A stretch of DNA of 64,000 nt from CAIMUS01 sp046347625 (lineage in GTDB: Bacteria; Pseudomonadota; Gammaproteobacteria; Competibacterales; Competibacteraceae): assembly GCA_046347625.1 (NCBI GenBank), contig JAXMFU010000004.1, positions 372,001 to 436,000 of the forward strand, read 5' to 3'. Below, piece after piece: positions 36,857 to 46,715 of the stretch. The notes under the pieces are model-generated. The model worked only from the letters and a program-made list of their open reading frames with translations. It ran no database searches and had not been told where the DNA came from. Within the stretch, counting starts at the first letter, position 1. Each line of letters begins with the position of its first letter. Position numbers and translations under genes: made by a program.

Positions 36857-37384
36857 AGAACGCCTCCCTCGCTAAGGGAATCGATGGGATCTTTTGTTGT
36901 TACAAGGTCCAATTACAGCCGGCGTCGCCCAGCTGGAGCGGAACTCTCAGAGATCAATTTAGGCTTCTCCTGACCACTTCCGTGCTGCTCTCTCCATCCG
37001 TCTATGGAAGCGACAAACCTCATGGTCATTTTTAGCACAAGATAGCCGCAATACAACCAAGCATTTCAGTCAAGAAATCCACTGCTATCAGGAGAGTGGT
37101 TTCACCTTGCTGCGCGGATTGCCACCGGGTTGCGAGCGCGGAGCGCAAGCTCAAAAGAGCAACCCGCTCTGTTCCCCCAAGCTGCGAAATTTTGCTCCGA
37201 TTCTCCACAAATCCTTGCATCGACAAGGTTCAGTCCTGAGGAACAATCTTAGCTGGTGGTTAAACACATTGCCTGAAGCGCCCAAGTGACTGCCGATCAA
37301 TCTCTCGCTTGACCCGCCTTCAGATGCTATATTGTAACTTAATGTTTTTATTAAGCCTTGCACCTCAGCGGTAGGTAATGCCTT
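36857..37384. other. Gap without a supported gene; candidate operator
   Basis: 528 bases, more AT-rich than average. No coding frame is convincing. A perfect inverted repeat CTTAAT-GTTTTT-ATTAAG lies at 37338-37355, about 30 bases before the antitoxin start, a usual place for autoregulation of toxin-antitoxin operons; a TATATT box at 37328-37333 could be a -10. Confidence 0.3.
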
Positions 37385-37636
37385 ATGAGTCAGATCGTGT
37401 TCGATATCCCGGAAGAAAGCTTGGTGTCATTGAAGCTGACTCCGGAAGCTGTTGTCGGCGAATTACGCCTGGCGGCGGCAGTGAAACTGTATGAACTGGG
37501 ACGCCTGTCCTCCGGCGCGGCGGCTAAGTTGGCGGGCATACCGCGGGTGGTGTTCCTCACCCGGCTGGCCGATTACGGTGTCGATACCTTCCAGTTGAGC
37601 GAGTCTGAACTGCGGCGGGAAACTTCTCTTGTCTGA
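37385..37636 (+). CDS. UPF0175-family antitoxin
   Basis: 83 residues. Matches UPF0175 in length and pattern: 'LRLAAAVKLYELGRLSSGAA' then 'AAKLAGIPRVVFLTRLADYG' with a helix-turn-helix-like region. UPF0175 proteins are paired with DUF3368 PIN-domain toxins. Its stop overlaps the start of the toxin by eight bases, so translation is coupled. It would neutralise the toxin and repress the operon. Confidence 0.85.
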   Translation: MSQIVFDIPEESLVSLKLTPEAVVGELRLAAAVKLYELGRLSSGAAAKLAGIPRVVFLTRLADYGVDTFQLSESELRRETSLV

Positions 37637-38120
37637 AGTCATCTGTAATACCTCGCCGTTGCAGTATTTGCACCAACTCGACCGGCTGGAACTATTGCAT
37701 CTGCTGGCCGAGCGGGTTGTGGTCCCCCCGGCCGTCGTTGATGAGCTTGCTGTGGGTAAGGCCAACGGTGTTGCTGTGCCGGAACCACTGACATTGGACT
37801 GGATCACGGTGCGCCAACCCAACAGCATTGCTGTACTGCCTTTAGCCGTCGATCTGGGATCGGGAGAGGCAGCGGTCCTAGCGCTGGCGCTCGAAACCCC
37901 GGACGCCGTGGTCGTCATCGACGATGCGTTGGCGCGACGCAGAGCCGAGCTGCTGGGTATTCGGTTGACCGGCACGCTCGGCATTCTGCTGGATGCCAAA
38001 CGAGCCGGTTTGATCGATGCTGTGGCGCCGCTCCTCGATGAACTGCAGCAGTTACGCTTCCGTCTCAGTTCCAGCACCAGAGCAGACGTTCTCAAACTGG
38101 CGGGTGAAATTATCGGGTAA
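37629..38120 (+). CDS. DUF3368 PIN-domain toxin
   Basis: 163 residues from TTG 37629. PIN-like features: 'VICNTSPLQYLHQLDRLELL' with the first Asn/Ser-Pro motif of DUF3368, 'VVVPPAVVDELAVG', 'DLGSGEAAVLALAL' (acidic pocket), and 'AVVVIDDALARRRAELLGI'. DUF3368 members are probable RNA-cleaving toxins. Intact pair with the upstream antitoxin; it may help keep this ICE segment in the population. Confidence 0.83.
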   Translation: MSEVICNTSPLQYLHQLDRLELLHLLAERVVVPPAVVDELAVGKANGVAVPEPLTLDWITVRQPNSIAVLPLAVDLGSGEAAVLALALETPDAVVVIDDALARRRAELLGIRLTGTLGILLDAKRAGLIDAVAPLLDELQQLRFRLSSSTRADVLKLAGEIIG

Positions 38121-38133
38121 ACCGCGATGACAG

Positions 38134-40689
38134 GTGCTGGCTGAGCGGCAACCGGCGCGGTGGCGACTGCGCCGACGGGTGCCTGCACGCAGGCGGCGAC
38201 GGGTAGATGGCCAAGGCGGGTTGACCCTGTTTCCCGCCGACCCGAACCCACAGACCCTGTCTACCCAGCAGTTGTTTCCCGGCGCCGGCCCCGCCGCGCC
38301 GACGGCACTGTTCGGCGACTCTGCTGCTCTTACCACCGCCACCGGCCAGGCGCAGCAACAACTCCAGGTCGATGACTCGCTGACCGGCCAGGCCTGCCAG
38401 TCGATCACCGCCGGCGCCAATCGGTCGCATCCGGACCTCAGTCAGGATCCGCTGTGGAGCGCCACCGATCAGGCGATCGCCAACCTGGATATCTTTGGTC
38501 GGAGCCTGGCTGACTGTACGGTGACAACGACCACGCAGGCGACATCGTTTCAGGCCCATGTGCCGGACTACCGCACCTGCGAGCGGGCACCCTGGCTGGG
38601 AACAAATCGTTGCACCCTCACCCATACCGTGACCCTCAACCCGCTGCCGCCGATCACGGTTTCGGTCGGTACCTGGGGCAGCGTCACCAATACCTTCGCG
38701 TTCGATCTGAAGGACGGCGCCTGGCGTTCGGTGGCACCGTCAGACGGCACAGAATTCACCGCTCAGGTGCCGGTGCTCGACCCGGCCCAGGTGTGCCCGG
38801 CCACCGCCCGCACCCGGATTCAGTTCCGCCGCGCCACCGACTGGCCCGACGTGCCGGTGGGCGGTAACGGCGACTTCGACGATACCACCGACTACTGGGT
38901 ACTCCAGACACCGGCCTGCGACCATGGGCTGGTCGGTCGCGTGCAGTTGGTCGATCCCGGTGGTCCTGGCTGGTACCAATACGCCGCCCACTTCGAATTT
39001 GAAGTCCTTCAGGTCAGCGGTGACCGCTGGGGGCCGGACGACTGTCTGGCAACCGCCCGGCTGGCGACTGACGGCTTCTGTACGGTGACGACCCGCTGCA
39101 CGGCGCCGCCCGACGCCGACGGCTGTGCGGTCATCGACGGCGTGCGACTGTGCGACCACGATCAGTTAGTCGGACCGGCGCCTGTGCCCGGCATTGACCC
39201 CCTGTGCCAGGCGGTGCAGGTGGAAGCGGACTGCCCGTTCGCTTATGGCGCCCTGCGCTGCTGGACCGACCCGCAGGGCGGGCAGCACTGTCCGGAGAAC
39301 ACCGCGGCCAACACGGCTCGGACCTCCTGTGAGACCCTGGAGCAGAATCCGGCCTGCGGCTTTATCAAGTCCGATTGCGTGGCCGGTGCCCAGGGCGCTT
39401 CCGGGACCTGTTATGTCTTCACCGACACCTACGATTGCGGGAGCGACGCCACCGTGCCAACCCAGACGGCGAACTCAACGTACCGCTGCCCTGGTCCGGT
39501 GCGCTGCCTTGGGGAAGACTGTGTGACACCGACGCGGGAACAGAATCCGGACTTTGCCCGCGCCGCCGCGGCCTTTCAGGCGGCGCAGGCCATCGTTGCC
39601 GATCTGTCCTGTCCGCCGCCGGAGGCCGCCCAGGGCAGCCACAGTGCTATTCAGACCTGCCAGATATTCAAGGGCGAGGCGATGGAGTGTAAAAAAGCCG
39701 TCGGCGGCCAGGTCAATTGCTGCGAGTGTCCAGGGGGCGTGTCATTGGCTGATTACGTTACCCTGATGCTGGCCGCCCTCAAACTGGATAGCGCTATCAC
39801 CTCCTGGAATAGCAGCACGGCCGCCGGCCAGGCGATCCAGGGCGCCTGGACCACCCTGCGCGAACCGATTGTCCAGAGCCGGAGTACGGTCACCGATCTC
39901 TTTACCTCGGCGGTCGAATCGATCGGCGGCAGTGTGACCCGGGAAGCCGCCGGTGGGATGATGGAACAGATCAGCGGGTTCAGCCTGCAGCAGACGCTGA
40001 TGAATGCCGCTGCCGAGTTGATCGGCGAGGTGTTCGGTGAAGCGGCTCGCGATGCGCTGTTTCAGTGTGTCAGTGCATGCGGCACCGCCACCGCCAATTA
40101 CGCCCTGACGGGCCTGGCCTCGACGGTGGCCAGCGTGCTGACCGTGGTGATGTGGGTCTACATGGCCTACCAGATCGCCAAAATCCTGATTCAGATCATC
40201 TGGCAGTGCGAACCGGATGAGCTCGCCCTGGGTGCCAAGCGCGAACTTAAGACCTGTCATCACGTTGGCTCCTATTGCGCCACCGAGGTGGTCGGTCAAT
40301 GTATCGAGAAGCGGGAGAGCTACTGTTGCTTTGCCTCGCCGCTGTCGCGCATCCTGCAGGAGCAGATCCGGCCGCAACTGGGGTTAAGTTGGGGCTCGTC
40401 CAAAAATCCCGACTGTCGCGGCATCACGGTGGGGGAACTGAGCCAGGTCGATTGGAGCCGGGTCAACCTGGATGAGTGGCTGGGCATTCTCGCGCTGAGC
40501 GGTCGTCTGCCGACGACGCGGGATTTTTCCGCCAACGGGCTGACCGGTACCGGCAATCTGCTGGACCAGGGCAGCGGGACCCGCCACGACACGGTAACGC
40601 GCACCCAGGAGCGGGTCGATCAGGTCAATGTAGATCAAGTCCGTACCCAGGTCGGGCAGGATTTATGGGGCAACACGGTGAATCCATAG
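38134..40689 (+). CDS. traN: TraN, F-type mating-pair stabilisation protein (5' end disturbed)
   Basis: About 850 codons, very rich in Cys as in TraN adhesins. Coding-like sequence begins near 38215 (GGLTLFPADPNPQTLSTQQL); before it the Arg-rich reading is unlike a signal peptide, so the true 5' end appears lost or shifted where the toxin-antitoxin module abuts. Conserved core includes 'TCQIFKGEAMECKKAVGGQV' and 'NCCECPGGVSLADYVTLML', and a hydrophobic stretch near residue 670 ('TVASVLTVVMWVYMAYQIAK'). In F and SXT systems TraN is an outer-membrane protein that stabilises the mating pair. Confidence 0.8.
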   Translation: MLAERQPARWRLRRRVPARRRRRVDGQGGLTLFPADPNPQTLSTQQLFPGAGPAAPTALFGDSAALTTATGQAQQQLQVDDSLTGQACQSITAGANRSHPDLSQDPLWSATDQAIANLDIFGRSLADCTVTTTTQATSFQAHVPDYRTCERAPWLGTNRCTLTHTVTLNPLPPITVSVGTWGSVTNTFAFDLKDGAWRSVAPSDGTEFTAQVPVLDPAQVCPATARTRIQFRRATDWPDVPVGGNGDFDDTTDYWVLQTPACDHGLVGRVQLVDPGGPGWYQYAAHFEFEVLQVSGDRWGPDDCLATARLATDGFCTVTTRCTAPPDADGCAVIDGVRLCDHDQLVGPAPVPGIDPLCQAVQVEADCPFAYGALRCWTDPQGGQHCPENTAANTARTSCETLEQNPACGFIKSDCVAGAQGASGTCYVFTDTYDCGSDATVPTQTANSTYRCPGPVRCLGEDCVTPTREQNPDFARAAAAFQAAQAIVADLSCPPPEAAQGSHSAIQTCQIFKGEAMECKKAVGGQVNCCECPGGVSLADYVTLMLAALKLDSAITSWNSSTAAGQAIQGAWTTLREPIVQSRSTVTDLFTSAVESIGGSVTREAAGGMMEQISGFSLQQTLMNAAAELIGEVFGEAARDALFQCVSACGTATANYALTGLASTVASVLTVVMWVYMAYQIAKILIQIIWQCEPDELALGAKRELKTCHHVGSYCATEVVGQCIEKRESYCCFASPLSRILQEQIRPQLGLSWGSSKNPDCRGITVGELSQVDWSRVNLDEWLGILALSGRLPTTRDFSANGLTGTGNLLDQGSGTRHDTVTRTQERVDQVNVDQVRTQVGQDLWGNTVNP

Positions 40690-40699
40690 GAGAATAGCG

Positions 40700-40762
40700 A
40701 TGCAGTGTATTGTCAGCCTGCTGCTGTTTCTGCTCGCCGGTTGCGCAGTGCGTCACCGGTGA
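40700..40762 (+). CDS. Very small lipoprotein-like ORF (probably truncated)
   Basis: 20 codons, MQCIVSLLLFLLAGCAVRHR, with an AGGAG ribosome site at 40688-40692 and a lipobox LLAGC. It follows traN immediately and ends where sequence homologous to traD (minus strand) begins, so it is probably the start of a larger transfer lipoprotein gene cut by the rearrangement. Confidence 0.5.
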   Translation: MQCIVSLLLFLLAGCAVRHR

Positions 40763-40791
40763 ACTATCTATTTGCCAACGCGCCACTCCAC

Positions 40792-41567
40792 TCAGAGTTG
40801 TTCCAGCGGCAGGCAGGGAGGCACTTCGAGGGTTTCATCCACCTGTAACACCGGCAACCGCCCCTTGAGCACGCGGCTGGCGGAGAGCAGGGCGATCCAT
40901 TCCAGATTGGGCAGCAGCCCCAGCCATTCAGGTGCGAACAGGGCCGCTTCTTCGGCGGTGATGCTCTCCTGAAAACCGCCTGTGAACAGGACCGGCTGGC
41001 TGGCGTCGGAGGTGGCGCCCTGGGAGGGCTGCACGGTCAACACCCGGGTTTTTGGGCAGACTGTCGGCGATGTAAGCCTGGGTTTCGGCATCCAGCACCC
41101 GGCCGACGAGGCGGCTGTTGACATTTCCCAGGACCTGGCGCGCTTTCGCCGGGCTGCTGAGCCGGGCCTCGAAATTCGCTAGCGTCTGGGTGGCGATGAT
41201 CATGCGCACGCCGGCGCCGCCACTCTTGTTCAACAACGCGATCATCGGCTCATTGATCACCTCGGCGGCTTCGTCGACGACGACGTTGACGGGGGTGAAG
41301 GTGGCGCCGTAGTTATAGCGGCTGCCCACGGTGGCGGTCAGATCCGCCAGCAGCAGGGAGCCGATGGCGCTGCCGATGATGCTGTTCGACAGGGAATCGA
41401 GGCCGATATAGGCCACCAGGCTCTGGTCGATCAGCCGGGCCATGTCGAGCACCGGGCGGGGATCGGACCGGGCATGATCGGGCGAGAGCAGTTCATCCAA
41501 GGGGGGCGCCGTCAGCATGCCCAGTACCGGAATCAGCGAGGCCACCATTTTACTGAAATGCTGTTCC
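40792..41567 (-). pseudogene. traD: TraD 3' part (coupling protein), frameshifted
   Basis: Resumes immediately after the IS607 element: reading GAG-GAA-CAG-CAT-TTC-AGT-AAA-ATG gives EEQHFSKM, then 'VASLIPVLGMLTAPPLDELL', 'YIGLDSLSNSIIGSAIGSLL', 'VVDEAAEVINEPMIALLNKS' (Walker B) and 'IIATQTLANFEARL', all typical of SXT-type TraD. A run of five T at 41049-41053 shifts the frame; after it 'LPKTRVLTVQPSQG' and on to the stop at 40792 is the normal C-terminus. One extra base accounts for the shift. Confidence 0.85.
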
Positions 41568-41640
41568 TAAAAACCTGCGCAAACTTGCGCATTAGGATTT
41601 ATCCGCACTTGGTTGACGGGCTGTGATGCCCCCAACTCAA
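41568..41640 (-). ncRNA. Predicted TnpB right-end RNA (reRNA) region
   Basis: Between the tnpB stop and the element end the sequence has small hairpins, such as TGCGCAAACTTGCGCA. In IS605/IS607 systems the reRNA ends at the right end and its guide is the flanking DNA. The guide predicted here would be GGAACAGCATTTCAGT of traD. Confidence 0.4.
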
Positions 41641-42962
41641 GCCTGTTGACGGTCAGTTCCGCCGGAAGAACGGGCGAGCAAGATTCGTTTGACTTCCTGA
41701 TACGGCGTGAACCGTTTGATTTCAGGGTCATCCAGTCTTGCGAGCACGTTCAGCGCCGCGTTATGGTCCGCCTGCATAACGTCCCCGTTTTCACGGTAAA
41801 ACTTGTCGCCTACGCGCTTGCCCTTAAGCAAGCCTGTAGGCGAGTCCATTTGCGACGTGTAGGCGCCGTTCACCAAAACATGATTGGCGTTACGCTGCGC
41901 ACAAACAGAGTCGAGGGCTTCGGCCAGCACGCCTTTGGCCCACGAGCTCATTCTGCGATTAAACCGCCGCCATGGGTCCTTATGGGCTATCGGGGCGGTT
42001 AAGTCTTCGGATACCACTAAGGCCGCCTTATCCACTACAGCATGGGCGGATTGATAGGCTACATTGCGAAGTTGCCTGCAGGTTCTATCCCGGCGGGCAA
42101 GTAACTTCTTGCGACCCAGGTTATGGTTCTTGATCCGGTCCGCCTTGGCGGTATGCCCGGCGGCTCGGTGTTTCTTTTCGAGGGCATGGAGCTTGTTGCG
42201 GCCTTGGCCTGTTGCCGCCACACGGTCGCTGTAATCGGTTAGAAGGCGACCGAAGGTCTCGCCGTGAGCCTCACCATCGGAATCCACGAACGCCTCTGAA
42301 TATCCCTTGTCAATCCCCAGCGCCTGTTCACCGTGGGGCCGACCAGCGGGTTTCTCATAGGCATAGTGGATTTCAGTAACATCACCCTTAACAATGATGC
42401 GAAGGTTGCTGCCGGTCAGATCAACGTTTTTGCCGTTGGTTGTTGTGACCAGGCGGATAGCGTTGCCGTATTTCTTGGCTATCTTGATCGTAATCACTAG
42501 GCGGCCGTCAATCACTTCCTCCGTGTGGCGGTCTGATCTCACCACCAACTGATTGCACACCTGGGAGACACCATGCTTAAAGCGCTTCCTCATGCGCCGG
42601 TGTAAGAAGCTATCGGACAGCCAAGCGTCGTTCTTCAGCCGGGTGTAAAGGCGTTTGCGTTCTTCCGGGTCCGCAGTGCGTGCGGCTATGTCCTGGCGTA
42701 CCTTCTGCTTAGCGGCGGCCTTGTACAGCAGGATGTCGTTCACCATGTCCTTGATCGTTTCGTTGCGGATGGTTCCATCTATGGGAATGTGGTTGTAATA
42801 ACCACGCTCCACGATTTCAGCCCGGATTGCGCTGACGTTTTTACCGAGGTTGGCCAGCGCGCCGTAGCGGCGCCACAGGTCCGCACGGATAAACCCGAGG
42901 TGCTGACAGACAGGCAGCAGGTCGGGCACGGTCTCGGCCTGGATGGTGCAGGTTACGAACAT
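41637..42962 (-). CDS. tnpB: TnpB RNA-guided nuclease (IS607 type)
   Basis: 441 residues. RuvC-type sites: 'ALGIDKGYSEAFVDSDGEAH' (first Asp), 'AALVVSEDLTAPIA' (Glu) and 'GDVMQADHNAALNVLARL' (last Asp). The C-terminal zinc-finger cysteines common in TnpB are absent (the expected place reads LKGKRVGDKFYRENG), which occurs in some TnpB branches. Otherwise full length and uninterrupted, so probably active with its reRNA. Confidence 0.88.
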   Translation of the reverse strand: MFVTCTIQAETVPDLLPVCQHLGFIRADLWRRYGALANLGKNVSAIRAEIVERGYYNHIPIDGTIRNETIKDMVNDILLYKAAAKQKVRQDIAARTADPEERKRLYTRLKNDAWLSDSFLHRRMRKRFKHGVSQVCNQLVVRSDRHTEEVIDGRLVITIKIAKKYGNAIRLVTTTNGKNVDLTGSNLRIIVKGDVTEIHYAYEKPAGRPHGEQALGIDKGYSEAFVDSDGEAHGETFGRLLTDYSDRVAATGQGRNKLHALEKKHRAAGHTAKADRIKNHNLGRKKLLARRDRTCRQLRNVAYQSAHAVVDKAALVVSEDLTAPIAHKDPWRRFNRRMSSWAKGVLAEALDSVCAQRNANHVLVNGAYTSQMDSPTGLLKGKRVGDKFYRENGDVMQADHNAALNVLARLDDPEIKRFTPYQEVKRILLARSSGGTDRQQA

Positions 42963-43585
42963 GGCGGCGTTGTTTTGGGTAGCTTGTAGTCGTGGCCAAA
43001 GTCTTCACAAATCTGATTCCGGTATTTCCTCATGCCATCCAGGCGGCAACTGAACGTGTGAACAATGGCCAGCAGGTCTTCCACCATTTCCTGTTGCGGA
43101 GAGAGCGATTCCTGGTTGACTACTTCGATCTCACAACCATTGAGGACGGCGATATGGTTCAGCAGGTCAAACCCGAACCTCATTAAGCGGTCCTTGTGCG
43201 CAACAATCAGGCGCGCAATCTCACCGCGCTGAATGCGGTCAACCAGCGCGAGAAATTGTTTGCGCTTAAAGTTCAGGCCGCCGCCGACTTCCTGAATCCA
43301 CTCGTCAACGGCGATGCCAGATGCACGGCAGTAGATTTCCATTGCCTCAACCTGTGACCGCAGGTCGTTCTTTTGTCCGGCTCCACTGACCCGGCAATAC
43401 ACTGCGGTCTTTTTTTCAACGGGGTGCCCACCCACGAGAGACCGCACATCCGCCTCGTCAAAATACCGCTGACCCGAAGGTAGACGATTCGGAGTCAGCT
43501 TTCCCTCGCGCTCCCAGCGGCGGATGGTTTGAGGAGATCTTCCGACCCGCTGGGCGAATTCGTGTATGCGATAACGTTTGCTCAT
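42953..43585 (-). CDS. tnpA: IS607-family serine recombinase TnpA
   Basis: About 210 residues from ATG 43585 (an upstream start at 43621 is possible). A MerR-like HTH at the N-terminus ('IHEFAQRVGRSPQTIRRWER') is followed by a resolvase-type catalytic domain with the nucleophile serine in 'AVYCRVSGAGQKNDL', plus 'RLIVAHKDRLMRFGFDLL'. This HTH-before-catalytic order is diagnostic of IS607 transposases. It overlaps tnpB. Confidence 0.92.
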   Translation of the reverse strand: MSKRYRIHEFAQRVGRSPQTIRRWEREGKLTPNRLPSGQRYFDEADVRSLVGGHPVEKKTAVYCRVSGAGQKNDLRSQVEAMEIYCRASGIAVDEWIQEVGGGLNFKRKQFLALVDRIQRGEIARLIVAHKDRLMRFGFDLLNHIAVLNGCEIEVVNQESLSPQQEMVEDLLAIVHTFSCRLDGMRKYRNQICEDFGHDYKLPKTTPPCS

Positions 43586-43636
43586 AACGCGCAATGATAG
43601 CAAGTTATGAGCAAGAATCAAACATCATTTTTTACC

Positions 43637-44498
43637 TCCCGATCATGGTGCACCATCGAGGTCAGCCCTTCCAGACTGGGAGAAGGGCGTAATGATTGTT
43701 CAGGGCATCCCAGCCGAAGGCCTTGAACGGATCGGAGCCGGTTTCGCTGGGAATCAGCGCCGCGATCCGGCTGGCGACCTCGGTGAAGTTGTTGAAATGA
43801 CGCAAGGGATCGATCCGGACGCTGCGCTCGGGAAAGGCGGGGTGGAAAAATACAAATTTTTCCGGTTTGCCGATCTGCCGACAGGCGGCCTGCATCGTCT
43901 GCCGCACCGCCCGGTCGCCTTTGGGATCGATGACGATGACAGCTTCCCCTCGGAAGATCGCCTGGGCGATCAGCAGCAGCAGCTGTTTGGTCTTGAAGGA
44001 ACGGGTGGTGCCGACCAGCAGCACATGCCCGGCCTGATGCGCCAGCGGCAGCAGGATGTCGGTTTCGCGACCGCCGACGCCGTGCAGCCAGGATGCGCCG
44101 ATGGCGCCCACAGTGGCGTTGGCCGGTAGCGCAGGGCAGGCACGCTGACGGGCCATGATCTCATGAATGCGCTGGGCGTGCTCGGGTCGCCACTCGAAGC
44201 CACGTCCCAGCCAGACCGCGTCGGGATGGCGCGCACACCGTCGTTGCAGTTGCTCCAGCGTGAGCAGTTCCACGGAACGGCCTCGCAGATGGCGTCGCCA
44301 GCGAAGCAGGCGCCAGGTCGGTATCGCCCGCCAGCCAGCCAGTACCAGACAGGCCAGCGCGGCATATTCGAAAATCCCGGCGGGTAACCCGCTGAACCAA
44401 GTCAGGCCAAGATTAATCATGGCGCCGACCAGCCAGCCGAACAGCGCATACCCTTCGTAGAGCGGCCGCCAGGGCATCCAGTAAGCGTGATAGGCCAT
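43637..44498 (-). pseudogene. traD: TraD 5' part (coupling protein), with internal deletion
   Basis: Starts eight bases after traI. Two N-terminal membrane segments, then 'ILLPLAHQAGHVLLVGTTRS' with the Walker A-like 'GTTRSFKTKQ', 'AVIVIDPKGDRAVRQTM'. Shortly after 'GWDALNNHYALLPVWKG' the frame stops; a shift of one base gives EGLTSMVHHDRE, which normally lies about 100 residues further on, so part of the middle is deleted with a frameshift near 43665-43690 before the IS607 element. TraD pumps DNA and links relaxosome and channel; this copy is inactive. Confidence 0.85.
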
Positions 44499-44505
44499 GT
44501 TTCCC

Positions 44506-46614
44506 TCAGAGTCGGTCCGGTGCTGTCATGACCAGCAGCAAACCCTGTTCCTCCCGCTGGGTTGTGATCGCGGCTGCCGGCGCCTGCTGGATGAGTATCA
44601 CCAGTTTGGAGAAACTGACGCCGGCGTGAGTGGCATAGTGGCGGAGGGCCTCACGGTAGGGGAGATACAGTCGCTGCTCCCGCACTTCTGCGGCAAACGG
44701 CAACTGGTGCCGCTCCCGCCAGAAGTAAGCGGGCAATTCCCGGAGAGGACCCGTGGGCCGTACCGGTTCAATGGTACTCAGCCCTGCCGCGGTGGGCTGG
44801 ACGCCTACCGGCGCATTATCGGCTATCCCGATCAGTGCCTGCACGCAGGCGGCGGCAGTAGACGTCAACACCACGCCTTTGCGCGGTCCGGCAGGCGTGT
44901 CGATGTCGCGTACCCGGCGCTGGGCTGGAAGGAGCGGGTCCAGTTCCAGCAACCGGGCCTCGGCCAGCAGGGTGAGTACCTGCACCGGTGGCAGCTCGAG
45001 TTCGGCCAGTGACTCCGGATACGCCAACGCCAGCGGTTCGCTGCATGACAGCACGTCGTCTTGATGTGTACGGAGGCGTTCTATCACCTGTAACAGGTAG
45101 TGCCCGGCCGGGCCCTGCTGATGCAGCCAATGACGGGCCTGCTCACTGTCCAACGATAACGGCAGGGTGATGGCGGCCGGTTCCGCTGGCGACAATGGGG
45201 TCACCGCCGCTTGTTCACTGGCAGGGGAGACCAATGAAGTCGTTGACGCCATCATAGAGGGAGGCGCCAAGGCACTGTCCAGTGACTCATGGTTTGCGGA
45301 TGGCGCCTCGGCCATCGGCGTTGCCGTCCTGAGCCACGTCGGCCTATCGCCGCCGGTAGTGATCTCCGCCTCCTGGGGGGGTGCTGTGCTGTCGGCATCG
45401 AGAAACCGGGCCTGAAGGGGTGGTGGCACGATGCCGGTGGAGAACAGTACCGTGGGATCGGCCAGCCGCAGGGTATAGAGCCGGGCCGGATGGTCCAGTA
45501 ACAGCGGGGTTATCAGCCAGTAACGGAACGAGCCTCCATTGCTCAACGGTCGGGGAACGGCCAGGCCCCGCTCGACCAGAATATCCGCCAGGGTGTCAGG
45601 ATCGCGGGGAATACCGGCGACCTGTTCAGTGCTGAGCAGGTCGATGATCTCACCGGCGGCGGCGCGCCACACCAGATGCACGCCCTCCGGCAGCACCCAG
45701 ACCCGCGCTCCTGGCTGATTGACGGTCCACTGGCCGCCACGCAGTAACCGCCGCATGGCGTCGATCAGGTACTGTTCCAGTGGCACCCTCAGACCGACCT
45801 GACTTAACAGGTTACCGAAGGTGCGCAGATCGCGTTCCACACTGTCCCGATCGGCGGCATACACAAGATCGGCCAGTGGACCTTCCCGCTCCACCCCGGC
45901 CAGGGTCGCCGCCAGCGCATGCACGATCTGATGGTCGGCGTTGGCCAGGAAAGCGAGGCAGTCGTCGGTCAGCACGCGGTGCAAGACCAGCAAGGCACAG
46001 ATCTCATGCCGTCCCCAGCGATGGGGCCGCCAATGCAGAAAGTAACGATCCACCTGATGACGGCTGGCCCAGGCATCCAGCGGCTCCAGAGCCGGATTTC
46101 AGGTGTAACCACCTTGGCGGGAAGTCACTCGCAGGTCGGTCACGGGTTTACCCAGATCATGGCACAGGCCGGCCAGCAGCGCCGCCAACTGCCAGCCGGG
46201 TTCCAGTCGGTGGCGCTGTTCTGGAGGTAGGCCATACCCGAACAACCGTCCCTGGGCGCGCTGGGTGGCGAGCAGCGCCACCTCCAGACCATGCCGGAAC
46301 AGGCCACCGGTGAGCCGATGATGGTGCGTTTCGCTGGCGGGTAGCAGATGAACGAAGCCGGCGTAACGGGACAACACCGGCAGCACCAGTCGCTCGAAGG
46401 CCGCCGTAGCCAGGCAGGTCGCCTGTCGCAGGCGCTCGATCAGCGCCGTCTGGGTATCCAGCACGCGGGCCACGGGGGTCACCGGAATGCCCTCAAGAAA
46501 AGGGGGATAGCGTGGAATCGCCTCGTCCGGTGCGGTGGCTGGAGGGGTGGAGCGGCGGCGACGTAGCAACATGCGCCTCATGATAGCCCGAGCGGTCTTG
46601 GCAAAGGGGGCCAA
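44506..46614 (-). pseudogene. traI: TraI relaxase, MobH type, with an in-frame TGA
   Basis: Two pieces in one frame (702 codons in all) separated by TGA at 46099-46101. Upstream: 'RYPPFLEGIPVTPVARVLDT', 'HLLPASETHHHRLTGGLFRH' and 'AGLCHDLGKPVTDLRV', the HD-type MobH relaxase signature. The interruption reads GGYT-stop-NPALEPLDAW, where a Trp (TGG) is the natural residue. Downstream: 'DRYFLHWRPHRWGRHE' and a C-terminal TraI_2-like domain. TraI nicks oriT. Unless the TGA is read through, this copy is dead, which would make the element non-self-transmissible. Confidence 0.85.
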
Positions 46615-46715
46615 AAGACGGCGGTGGAGCGCGTTCTTTTACCCCCTTTCCAGGCCGCTGGTTACGCTAGAGTGGCGCTATGCCGCTGGGATACGCCGCG
46701 GCAGGGAGAATGATC

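Larger units (their letters stand above)
41568..43634 (-). mobile_element. IS607-family element with serine recombinase and TnpB
   Basis: Inserted in traD between codons for DRE and EQHF. Flanking sequences rejoin as GATCGGGAG|GAACAGCAT, with GG at the junction (41566-41567 and 43635-43636), as expected for IS607 elements, which target GG without duplicating sequence. Carries tnpA and tnpB overlapping by 10 bases. The 3' end of tnpB plus the ~70 bases to 41568 should encode its guide RNA. Confidence 0.85.

Noticed and set aside
46099..46101. TGA recoded as Trp throughout the genome
   Set aside because: Several intact genes here (for example traL, parB, the DISARM-like helicase) end at TGA in their expected places.
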